Source: an uncultured Atopobium sp. (GTDB lineage Bacteria > Actinomycetota > Coriobacteriia > Coriobacteriales > Atopobiaceae). Taken from it: 5,534 nt of DNA. Every line of letters begins with the position of its first letter. Within the stretch, counting starts at the first letter, position 1. Position numbers and translations under genes: made by a program. The notes under the pieces were generated by a model. It saw nothing but the letters and a program-made list of their open reading frames with translations. It was not told the origin of the DNA and ran no database searches. Shown piece by piece: positions 1 to 5,525 of this stretch. The stretch lies in NCBI GenBank assembly GCA_916720015.1, contig CAKAPZ010000073.1, positions 1 through 5,534 on the forward strand, given 5' to 3'.

Positions 1-47
1 GCGTCATGTATACGTCTTTTTGACAGATTATCTGACTTAGGTGTGTT

Positions 48-95
48 TTGAACTGACTCCTATTTCTCGTGTCCAAGAAATGGGAGGCAGTTCAA
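48..95. repeat. long imperfect inverted repeat (hairpin) in the left intergenic region
   Basis: Arms 48-67 and 76-95 are complementary over 20 positions: 18 Watson-Crick pairs, one T:G (61/82) and one A:G mismatch (56/87). The loop is 8 nt. The plus-strand transcript folds slightly better, since the T:G becomes a U-G wobble; on the minus strand that position is an A:C mismatch. Neither side has a good T tail: the plus strand has only a short TTTCT after the stem. It lies about 60 nt beyond the methyltransferase stop codon, so it could help end or stabilise that transcript, or it could belong to a gene left of the window. A dispersed palindromic element is another option. The rest of 1-155 shows no coding signal that I can support. 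Confidence 0.6.
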
Positions 96-155
96 TTTCT
101 GTGCGGGGGGATTTTCTTGTACGGGAAATTATTACCAAGATATTTTTGCAGGCAG

Positions 156-965
156 CTACACGCGTTGCAAAATCACATACCGATTAAGATTATTGTCTTT
201 GCCGTCTGCGCTAAATTGCGCGCAAACGTGCACGTCAGAGCCAAGACTTGCAAGAAGCTCATCAAGCTCCTCTTGCGAGAAGTGATGACAATAGCGCCAG
301 GTATTTGCCTTATCTTGCCAACCAATCAGATAGTCATGCTCCTCAAGTTCTGAGGCATCTATGCCCAGCGCACGCAGCCCCTGAACAGTAGTTTCTTGAG
401 CTTTAGCAGAAAGTTTTTGGCTGTTCATAAACTGCCAGAAAGAAACGCACACATAGCCGCCAGGTTTGGCTTTCTCTAACAACGTACGCAGAAGCTGGAG
501 CCTCTTCTCTGCACCTGGTACGTGATGTAAGAACCCAAACGCAACCACTAAATCGCAGGCCGGAACAGTCAGACGCGAAGAAAGCGTGTTATCAAGCAAA
601 CTCTTTATCACATCCAACTCAATAAATGCCAGATCAGAGACATGAGTGTTTGCCTCACCACTCTCTACCAGTGGCTTGCAATTGTCTACAGCAAAATACT
701 TTGCAGGGACAATCCCCGCCTTATCGCGTAAAAAGCGAGCAAAGCGCAGGTTGCCGCAACCCACGTCAAGCACAGAGGGTTTCTCGCCAGATATAAGCTG
801 AGGCATGACATCTAGGCACTGCCGCCACCCTTGCCAAGGCGTCTGACGCGTTGCCGAGAAACTCTGAGCCTGCAGCGCATAAAACTCAGAGGTAATGCGG
901 CTCAGCCGCTCAGCAGTAGATGCGCTGATAGATTGTGTATGTGTTATGTAAGAAGAAGTGTCCAT
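156..965 (-). CDS. class I SAM-dependent methyltransferase, Trm9/ALKBH8-like (putative tRNA wobble-uridine cm5U methyltransferase)
   Basis: A 269-residue protein with a class I Rossmann methyltransferase core. SAM motif I is VLDVGCGN at 65-72 and the acidic ribose-binding residue is probably D94 in FAVDN. Further motifs are FLHH at 145-148, KPGG at 167-170 and the strand ending SFW at 175-177. Features beyond the generic fold point to the Trm9/ALKBH8 family: FSATRQTPW at 36-44 matches the family's FSxTRxxPW segment before motif I, DYLIGW at 211-216 resembles its D-x-L-V-P-W segment, and RYCHHFSQEEL at 224-234 resembles its RYYHxFxxxEL segment. In eukaryotes these enzymes methylate the carboxymethyl group on tRNA U34 (cm5U to mcm5U) with Trm112 as partner. 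The divergent neighbour is Elp3, which makes cm5U, and this strengthens the call. Start: the ATG at 965 is the only sensible choice, because an in-frame TAA lies four codons upstream (977-975) and the next Met is residue 54. No Shine-Dalgarno sequence precedes it, which suggests a leaderless mRNA. The family call is from motifs read by eye; a generic methyltransferase with another substrate remains possible. Confidence 0.85.
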   Translation of the reverse strand: MDTSSYITHTQSISASTAERLSRITSEFYALQAQSFSATRQTPWQGWRQCLDVMPQLISGEKPSVLDVGCGNLRFARFLRDKAGIVPAKYFAVDNCKPLVESGEANTHVSDLAFIELDVIKSLLDNTLSSRLTVPACDLVVAFGFLHHVPGAEKRLQLLRTLLEKAKPGGYVCVSFWQFMNSQKLSAKAQETTVQGLRALGIDASELEEHDYLIGWQDKANTWRYCHHFSQEELDELLASLGSDVHVCAQFSADGKDNNLNRYVILQRV

Positions 966-1000
966 ACAGAGATTTTACGTCACCGTCTTACTCCTAAAGG
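966..1000 (-). promoter_or_regulatory. promoter of the methyltransferase gene, probably leaderless
   Basis: On the minus strand a -10-like TAAAAT (977 to 972) is followed by 6 nt (CTCTGT) and then the ATG at 965. That spacing would put transcription initiation at or next to the start codon. No convincing -35 is seen; the hexamer 17 bp upstream is CCTTTA (1000 to 995). The nearest AGGAG is about 20 nt or more from the start, too far for a normal ribosome binding site. Confidence 0.5.
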
Positions 1001-1032
1001 CCAGAAGCTCGCCTTATGCCTATACTGTTTGT
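995..1032 (+). promoter_or_regulatory. promoter of elp3, probably leaderless
   Basis: A -10-like TATACT (1021-1026) is followed by 6 nt (GTTTGT) and then the ATG at 1033. There is no Shine-Dalgarno sequence just before the ATG, and no recognisable -35 at 998-1003. Any -35 contact would fall on the same few bases (about 995-1003) as that of the divergent methyltransferase promoter, so the two promoters may compete or be co-regulated. Confidence 0.5.
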
Positions 1033-2886
1033 ATGGATGAACTCATTTTGGACATATTGCAGCAGCTCAGAGATGGCTCACAAGGAGCGCTTGATACGCA
1101 TCAGCTTGAGATGCTCATCAACTCGCACAACAGTGGAATTGACTCGAGCGCCCACAGTACAGAGCGCGAGAAACTCATTCCTAAACGAGCAATTCTCCCC
1201 TATTTTTTGCAGGTCAAGCAGAAAAACGATGTGCTCTGGCAATCGTGGAATGTGACCTCTGAGCTGGAAGAAAGATTTATTCGCTCCGTGCGAATGAAGC
1301 CTCGTCGCACCGCTTCTGGCGTGGCTACCATTACGGTTATTACGAGGCCTCATACCTGTTCAAGCAATTGCATCTATTGCCCGTGTGATCTGCGTATGCC
1401 TAAGAGCTACCTTGCTAACGAGCCTGCCTGTCAGCGCGCAGAACTAACGTTTTTTGATCCATACGTACAAGTTGCTGCTCGTCTTCAGGCGCTCCATCAG
1501 ATGGGCCACTCAACCGACAAAGTAGAACTCATTGTACTTGGTGGTACCTGGAGCGATTATCCAGAGAGCTATCAATACTGGTTTATCAAGGAGCTTTTCC
1601 GTGCACTCAACGAGTGGCCAAGCTCTCCTAATCACATCCAGGAACGCCTGAATTGGTACACCTCGTTTGGCCTGCAGAACTCTGAAGATGCTCTCTCCTC
1701 CTTTGTTGCTGAACAGCAAGCGGCAGTCTTTGAAGATACTGCCACGTATAACCAGGCTTTTCATAAGCTCTACGACACTAGTCAGCCTCACCAAAGCGCC
1801 TGGTCACAGATGCAAAGTACCTATGATGAGCTGGTGGAGCAACAACACGTTAATGAAACAGCTGCTGCGCGCGTGGTTGGTCTTGTTATAGAAACCAGGC
1901 CCGATACCATAACACCAGATAACCTACGCATGTTTAGACAGCTTGGGTGCACCAAAATTCAAATTGGCATTCAGAGTACTCGTCAAGAAATCCTTGATGC
2001 AAACAAGCGTCAGATGTCAGTTGCTCAGATTAAACGAGCTTTCTCGCTTATTCGCTTGTACGGGTTTAAACTCCACTCTCACCTGATGGTTAACCTGTTA
2101 GGTGCAACTCCTGAGGCAGACAAACAGGACTTCAAAACATTTGTTACAGATCCAGGATTTCTCCCTGATGAGATTAAACTCTACCCCTGCGCCCTCGTAT
2201 CTGGAACCAAATTAGTCCAAAAATACCAGGAAGGCTCATGGCGACCATACGCCAAAGATGAGCTGGTAGACGTGCTTGTTCAAGACGTGCTTGCAACGCC
2301 TCCATACGTGCGCATTTCTCGCATGATTAGAGACATTAGTGCCACTGATATTTTGGTGGGAAACAAACATACCAACCTTCGTCAGATGGTTGAGCAAGAG
2401 CTTGCTGCTAAAGATGTTGCAAGCCGCGTGCAGGAGATTCGCTTTAGAGAGATTAACCAGCAGCAGGTACGCGCCACAGAACTTACGCTGCAAGACTTTG
2501 CTTACACCACCGCAGTCAGCGATGAGCACTTCCTGCAGTGGGTAACTGCAGACAACAAAATTGCAGGTTTCTGTAGGCTTTCACTTCCCCACTGGGACAA
2601 ACTGACCTCTGGTGCATGTGATGTTACCGCCAATGAGCTGCTGGTACAGCCAGGTCAGGCCATGATTAGAGAGCTCCACGTGTACGGACAGGCGCTCTCG
2701 CTGGGCTCGGAAGGAATGTCTGCTCAGCACCAGGGCTTGGGTCAAAAGCTTCTTACCAAAACCTCATCTATCGCAGCTGAGGCGGGCTATACCAGTCTTA
2801 ACGTTATTAGTTCAATTGGAACGCGAGCCTACTATCGCGCTCAAGGCTTTACTGATGCAGGCCTCTACCAGCAAAAAGCTCTGTAA
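1033..2886 (+). CDS. elp3: Elp3-family tRNA uridine-34 carboxymethylation enzyme (radical SAM plus GNAT acetyltransferase)
   Basis: A 617-residue protein from the ATG at 1033. Elp3 uses acetyl-CoA and SAM radical chemistry to install a carboxymethyl group on C5 of tRNA wobble uridine; archaeal and some bacterial Elp3 proteins act without other Elongator subunits. Visible motifs, in order: radical-SAM cluster C109-x3-C113-x2-C116; PKSYLANEPACQRA at 123-136; VLGGTW ending at W173; IETRPD ending at D291; a long SAM-barrel C-terminal half; then a GNAT domain with RELHVYGQ at 546-553, the acetyl-CoA loop QHQGLG at 565-570, and GTRAYYR at 596-602. All are family hallmarks. Two oddities: the usual CPGG after the cluster reads CPCD (116-119), and about 80 residues separate N193 from N274, where I recall about 20 in other Elp3 proteins. 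The reading frame stays open upstream to a GTG at 958, but that start would overlap the divergent gene and span both promoters, so I prefer 1033. The divergent Trm9-like gene suggests a shared pathway. Confidence 0.93.
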   Translation: MDELILDILQQLRDGSQGALDTHQLEMLINSHNSGIDSSAHSTEREKLIPKRAILPYFLQVKQKNDVLWQSWNVTSELEERFIRSVRMKPRRTASGVATITVITRPHTCSSNCIYCPCDLRMPKSYLANEPACQRAELTFFDPYVQVAARLQALHQMGHSTDKVELIVLGGTWSDYPESYQYWFIKELFRALNEWPSSPNHIQERLNWYTSFGLQNSEDALSSFVAEQQAAVFEDTATYNQAFHKLYDTSQPHQSAWSQMQSTYDELVEQQHVNETAAARVVGLVIETRPDTITPDNLRMFRQLGCTKIQIGIQSTRQEILDANKRQMSVAQIKRAFSLIRLYGFKLHSHLMVNLLGATPEADKQDFKTFVTDPGFLPDEIKLYPCALVSGTKLVQKYQEGSWRPYAKDELVDVLVQDVLATPPYVRISRMIRDISATDILVGNKHTNLRQMVEQELAAKDVASRVQEIRFREINQQQVRATELTLQDFAYTTAVSDEHFLQWVTADNKIAGFCRLSLPHWDKLTSGACDVTANELLVQPGQAMIRELHVYGQALSLGSEGMSAQHQGLGQKLLTKTSSIAAEAGYTSLNVISSIGTRAYYRAQGFTDAGLYQQKAL

Positions 2887-2916
2887 AGGGGACGTGGCCT
2901 TGCACCTCTAGACAAG

Positions 2917-2938
2917 CTTCATACGCTTACTTCATACG
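2917..2938. repeat. short 9-bp direct repeat with 13-bp period
   Basis: CTTCATACG occurs at 2917-2925 and again at 2930-2938, between the elp3 stop and the terminator. It is too short to assign a role and may be chance. Confidence 0.3.
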
Positions 2939-2942
2939 TCGC

Positions 2943-2978
2943 AAAAAATGCCGAGAAGACCGTTGGTCTTCTCGGCAT
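2943..2978 (-). terminator. intrinsic terminator of the ahp operon, perhaps bidirectional
   Basis: A perfect 14-bp stem (2948-2961 with 2965-2978, core GCCGAGAAGACC) closes a 3-nt loop. On the minus strand it is followed by a run of six T (2948 to 2943, the first pairing in the stem), the classic rho-independent layout. It lies 38 nt beyond the stop codon of the flavoprotein gene. On the plus strand the same stem ends elp3, 61 nt after its stop, but the tail (ATTCATAAG) is weak there. Confidence 0.9.
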
Positions 2979-3016
2979 ATTCATAAGCGCCACCCTCTCC
3001 TGGACGCAAATGGATC

Positions 3017-4660
3017 TTAAGGAATGAGCGACAAAATCTGAGAGAGATTTTTCTTGCCGAAGTCAACCTTCTGACCGTCGTTAATAACCAAGCAAGGAAC
3101 GCTCATGACATCGTAGGTGTCTTTGAGCTCTTTGAAGTGGTTGATGTCGTAGACATCGCAGGTAACCTGGGGATTATCCGCAGCAATGCGCTGAGCAGCC
3201 ACAACAACATCTGGGCACATGGTACAAGAAAGTCCTACCAAGACCTGCAGATGCGTCTTTGACTCGATGGCGGCAATGGATGCCTTATCCTCGTCACTAA
3301 TAGGCTGACCAGGACCTGCGGCGTTGTAGAGTCCAAGTACAAACGAAGTGAACTCGTGACCGCCAGGAACTCCGTGGAACGCAAGACCTGTTGGAGTGCC
3401 ATCCTGTGCGCACACACGAACAACAGGAAGGTTCTTCTCGCCCGTGCCTGAAACCGTCTGAACGCTCAGCTTGTCGGTCATGGAAGAAAGTTCTTCCATG
3501 TAAGCTACAAGCTCCTCAGAGACAGGTCTCTGATCTAGCTCCAACTGAAGCACAAGCGGACGTGCCATGCGCTCAAAGACAGCGTTGAGCTGTGCTTTCA
3601 TGTCATCAGTGAAGATCTCTCCGGAGTCAGAGGCACTCTTAGCCGCTGGAGCCTCAGGAGCCTCCTTCTTGGACGAGATGCGCGTGACGTTCATCTGTGG
3701 AACAAGGCCAGTTTTCTCCTGAGCGCGCTTAATATAGCGCTCCATCTCAGTAGCGGTGGTTGCCGCCTGACCGATAGCCGTTGCAACCTGACGCAATGGC
3801 TTCTGACACACATCACCTGCACCAAAGAGGCCCTCACAGGTTGTTTCCTGGTGCTCATTGGTAATCAGATAGCCGTAGTCATCAGTCTGTGCCAGCTCTT
3901 TTACCAGGTCAGTCTCAGGCGCGTAACCCGCGAAGACAAAGACACCAATGGAATCTCCATCTTCTGGAGCAAACGTGGTCTTCTCGCCTGTTTTAAGATT
4001 CTTGTACGTAATAGACCTAAGCGCAGAATCTCCAGCAACGGATTCAACCTGAGTGTTGTAGAGAACCGTAATATTTGGATTAGTGCGAGCAGCCTCGGAC
4101 GACGCAGGAGCGCAGGTAAATGCTTCCTCGCGCACAAGAACCGTGACGTGCTTTGCATATTTAGTTAGAAATACGCTTTCTTCTGCAGCTGCGAAGCCTC
4201 CACCAATAACAAAGACTTCCTTGCCGGTAAAGAACTCGCCGTCGCAGGTGGCGCAGTAAGCAACTCCGTGGCCCTGATAGTCCTCTTCTCCCACAAAGCC
4301 AATATGGCGAGGATGTGCTCCAGAGGCCAGGAGAACGGAAAGGCAGGGACGCTCACCTTTGGTGGTGTGAACTACCTTGACATCTCCGGACATGTCCAGG
4401 TCAGTAACTTCTGCCAGCAAAAACTCTGCGCCAAAGGCCTCAGCCTGCTTACGCATGGTTTCTGAGAGTTCAGAGCCACTAGTAGAGAAAACTCCCGGGT
4501 AATTAACGACCTCATTAGTAATAGTGATCTGTCCGCCAAAATGGTCCTTCTCGACAACTAGAACACGGTAGCGAGCGCGGGCCAGATAGAGGGCGGCGGT
4601 GAGCCCAGCTGGCCCACCGCCGATAATCACCGCGTCGTAGAGGTCTTTGACGTCGGTCAT
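3017..4660 (-). CDS. AhpF-like FAD-dependent disulfide reductase with swapped domain order (thioredoxin reductase module, then AhpF N-terminal-like module)
   Basis: A 547-residue flavoprotein that presumably passes electrons from NAD(P)H to the AhpC encoded just upstream. Residues about 8-312 form a thioredoxin-reductase-like module: FAD motif GGGPAG at 14-19, redox pair C136-A-T-C139, second nucleotide-binding motif GGGFAAAEE at 153-161, and FAD motif AGDVCQKPLRQVATAIGQA from A281. Residues about 313-350 are a linker rich in Lys, Ala, Pro and Ser. Residues about 350-547 resemble the N-terminal double-thioredoxin domain of AhpF, with HEFTSFVLGL near 435, redox pair C479-T-M-C482 in LSCTMCPDVV, and the cis-Pro loop VPC at 521-523. 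In enterobacterial AhpF that domain comes first, so the modules here are permuted. The NADPH motif HRRxxxR of thioredoxin reductase is replaced by VREEAFT near 176-182, so the coenzyme is uncertain. Start: ATG at 4660 has AGGAG at 4671 to 4667, 6 nt upstream. Only 16 nt separate it from the ahpC stop, so the two are co-transcribed. It would often be annotated as thioredoxin reductase (trxB) or ahpF; I give no symbol because the architecture matches neither. Confidence 0.9.
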   Translation of the reverse strand: MTDVKDLYDAVIIGGGPAGLTAALYLARARYRVLVVEKDHFGGQITITNEVVNYPGVFSTSGSELSETMRKQAEAFGAEFLLAEVTDLDMSGDVKVVHTTKGERPCLSVLLASGAHPRHIGFVGEEDYQGHGVAYCATCDGEFFTGKEVFVIGGGFAAAEESVFLTKYAKHVTVLVREEAFTCAPASSEAARTNPNITVLYNTQVESVAGDSALRSITYKNLKTGEKTTFAPEDGDSIGVFVFAGYAPETDLVKELAQTDDYGYLITNEHQETTCEGLFGAGDVCQKPLRQVATAIGQAATTATEMERYIKRAQEKTGLVPQMNVTRISSKKEAPEAPAAKSASDSGEIFTDDMKAQLNAVFERMARPLVLQLELDQRPVSEELVAYMEELSSMTDKLSVQTVSGTGEKNLPVVRVCAQDGTPTGLAFHGVPGGHEFTSFVLGLYNAAGPGQPISDEDKASIAAIESKTHLQVLVGLSCTMCPDVVVAAQRIAADNPQVTCDVYDINHFKELKDTYDVMSVPCLVINDGQKVDFGKKNLSQILSLIP

Positions 4661-4676
4661 TGTAAGCTCCTAAATC

Positions 4677-5240
4677 TTAGAGCTGACCAACAAGGTCAAG
4701 GCTTGGCTTCAGGGTCTCAGCACCTGGCTGCCACTTAGCTGGGCAGACCTGATCGCCGTGCTCTGCAACAAACTGTGCAGCCTGGAGAAGGCGGAGAAGC
4801 TCCTCAGCGTTACGACCAATGCCACCAGCGGTAACAAGCTCAACCTGAATGACACCCTCTGGGTCAACGATGAAGGCACCGCGCTCAGCAAGGCCGGCAT
4901 CCTCGATAAGAACCTCAAAGTTCCTTGCAAGAACGTGAGCTGGGTCTGCGAGCATAGGATAGGTTACCTTAGAGATACGCTCGGACTCCTCATGCCATGC
5001 CTTGTGGACAAACTCGGTGTCGCAGGAAACAGAGTAAACCTCTGCACCAGCAGCCTGGAACTTGTCGTAGTTGTTTGCAAGATCCTCAAGCTCGGTTGGG
5101 CAGACGAAGGTGAAGTCAGCTGGATAGAAGAAGAACAGGCTCCACTTACCCAGTGTGGACTCTTTGCTTACCTCAGTGATGTCACCGTTGTGGAATGCGT
5201 TTACCTTAAAATCACCAATTTCCTTACCAATAAGAGACAT
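4677..5240 (-). CDS. ahpC: alkyl hydroperoxide reductase subunit C (typical 2-Cys peroxiredoxin)
   Basis: A 187-residue cytosolic peroxiredoxin, the full AhpC length, that reduces hydrogen peroxide, organic hydroperoxides and probably peroxynitrite. The peroxidatic cysteine is C47 in the P40-x3-T44-x2-C47 motif (YPADFTFVCPTE). The likely catalytic arginine is R120 in ERGAFIVDPEG. The resolving cysteine is C166 in the C-terminal VCPAKW motif, followed by the typical ending PSLDLVGQL. The oxidised C47-C166 disulfide between subunits would be reduced by the flavoprotein encoded 16 nt downstream, probably through its C479/C482 pair. The start ATG at 5240 is preceded by a clear Shine-Dalgarno sequence (GAAAGGAA, 5254 to 5247), unlike the leaderless-looking genes at the other end of the window. 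The promoter and Fur/PerR-like site upstream suggest induction by peroxide or metal status. The sequence is conventional and nothing is missing. Confidence 0.97.
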   Translation of the reverse strand: MSLIGKEIGDFKVNAFHNGDITEVSKESTLGKWSLFFFYPADFTFVCPTELEDLANNYDKFQAAGAEVYSVSCDTEFVHKAWHEESERISKVTYPMLADPAHVLARNFEVLIEDAGLAERGAFIVDPEGVIQVELVTAGGIGRNAEELLRLLQAAQFVAEHGDQVCPAKWQPGAETLKPSLDLVGQL

Positions 5241-5290
5241 AGTCAGTTCCTTTCTGTAAGTAAAACAACTTATAAAACGTGCTATTTAGA

Positions 5291-5318
5291 AGTTTACTCT
5301 CTTTAACTCTTTTGTCAA
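5291..5318 (-). promoter_or_regulatory. sigma-70-type promoter of the ahpC-flavoprotein operon
   Basis: A consensus -35 TTGACA (5318 to 5313), a 16-bp spacer and a -10-like TAAACT (5296 to 5291) lie upstream of ahpC. Initiation near 5284 would give a 5' leader of about 44 nt that includes the ribosome binding site. The -35 is perfect and the -10 is moderate. Confidence 0.65.
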
Positions 5319-5319
5319 T

Positions 5320-5338
5320 AACAATAATGATTACTATT
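5320..5338. promoter_or_regulatory. Fur/PerR-family operator-like palindrome upstream of ahpC
   Basis: AACAATAATGATTACTATT is a 9-1-9 palindrome centred on G5329 with 7 of 9 symmetric pairs complementary. The inner 15 bp match 10 of 14 arm positions of the PerR consensus TTATAAT-N-ATTATAA. The overlapping 5317-5335 match 13 of 19 of the classic Fur box. It begins just upstream of the ahpC -35. PerR and Fur commonly control ahpC in other bacteria. The region is AT-rich, so a chance match is possible, and which regulator binds cannot be told from the window. Confidence 0.45.
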
Positions 5339-5347
5339 TATATCCAC

Positions 5348-5379
5348 AAAAAGAAACAGGCCAGATTACTCTGACCTGT
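5348..5379 (-). terminator. intrinsic terminator of the tRNA-Val gene
   Basis: On the minus strand a 10-bp stem (5379-5370 with 5365-5356, ACAGGTCAGA against TCTGGCCTGT, one U-G pair) closes a 4-nt loop and runs into TTTCTTTTT (5356 to 5348). It starts 7 nt after the tRNA CCA end. It isolates the tRNA transcript from the ahpC promoter just downstream. Confidence 0.88.
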
Positions 5380-5386
5380 GAACAGT

Positions 5387-5462
5387 TGGTGGGCGTTATA
5401 AGATTTGAACTTATGACCTCTTCCGTGTCAGGGAAGCGCTCGTCCCCCTGAGCTAAACGCCC
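5387..5462 (-). tRNA. tRNA-Val (anticodon GAC)
   Basis: A complete 76-nt cloverleaf can be folded by eye on the minus strand. The acceptor stem is GGGCGTT with AACGCCC (7 bp). The D stem is GCTC/GAGC with an 8-nt loop. The anticodon stem is CTTCC/GGAAG around loop CTGACAC, giving anticodon GAC (5429 to 5427), which reads valine GUC and GUU. The variable loop is AGGTC. The T arm is ATAAG-TTCAAAT-CTTAT. The discriminator is A and the CCA end is encoded (5389 to 5387). It has its own promoter and terminator and is not part of the ahp operon. Its wobble base is G, so it is not an Elp3 substrate. Confidence 0.96.
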
Positions 5463-5470
5463 GAATATGT

Positions 5471-5491
5471 TTGCTGCTGGGGATGCAGCAA
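5471..5491 (-). other. hairpin in the tRNA-Val 5' leader
   Basis: A perfect 7-bp inverted repeat (TTGCTGC/GCAGCAA) with a 7-nt loop lies between the predicted transcription start (near 5490) and the mature tRNA 5' end at 5462. It would form at the very start of the precursor, before RNase P cleavage. There is no T tail, so it is not a terminator. Role unknown. Confidence 0.5.
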
Positions 5492-5496
5492 GGGAT

Positions 5497-5525
5497 ATAT
5501 TACGAGAAACCCGCCCCTCTTGCAA
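5497..5525 (-). promoter_or_regulatory. promoter of the tRNA-Val gene
   Basis: A -35-like TTGCAA (5525 to 5520), a 17-bp spacer and a -10 TAATAT (5502 to 5497) lie upstream of the tRNA, with a predicted start near 5490 and a precursor leader of about 28 nt. The GC-rich spacer lacks an obvious stringent-response discriminator that I can judge. A TTGACG further upstream is too distant (24 bp) to be the -35. Confidence 0.65.

Noticed and set aside
20..25. TTGACA as a plus-strand -35
   Set aside because: No -10 hexamer lies at 16-18 bp (43-48 reads GTGTTT) and no gene follows on that strand.
69..353. 94-codon open frame on the plus strand at the left end
   Set aside because: Most of it is antisense to the 3' end of the methyltransferase, it has no ribosome binding site, and it starts inside the hairpin loop at 68-75.
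958..1032. GTG at 958 as the elp3 start
   Set aside because: The extra 25 residues do not resemble Elp3, the start would overlap the methyltransferase start codon, and the segment holds both promoters. The ATG at 1033 with a -10 six nt upstream fits better.
5262..5278. TTATAA-like motif near the ahpC leader as a second promoter or operator
   Set aside because: No matching -35 is found at the right distance, and the AT content makes such a hexamer likely by chance.
4758..5306. 182-codon open frame on the plus strand
   Set aside because: It runs antisense through ahpC, resembles no family I recognise, and is explained by the biased codon use of ahpC on the other strand.
5334..5525. 63-codon minus-strand open frame
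   Set aside because: It reads straight through the tRNA-Val gene, its promoter and its terminator, so it is a shadow and not a protein gene.
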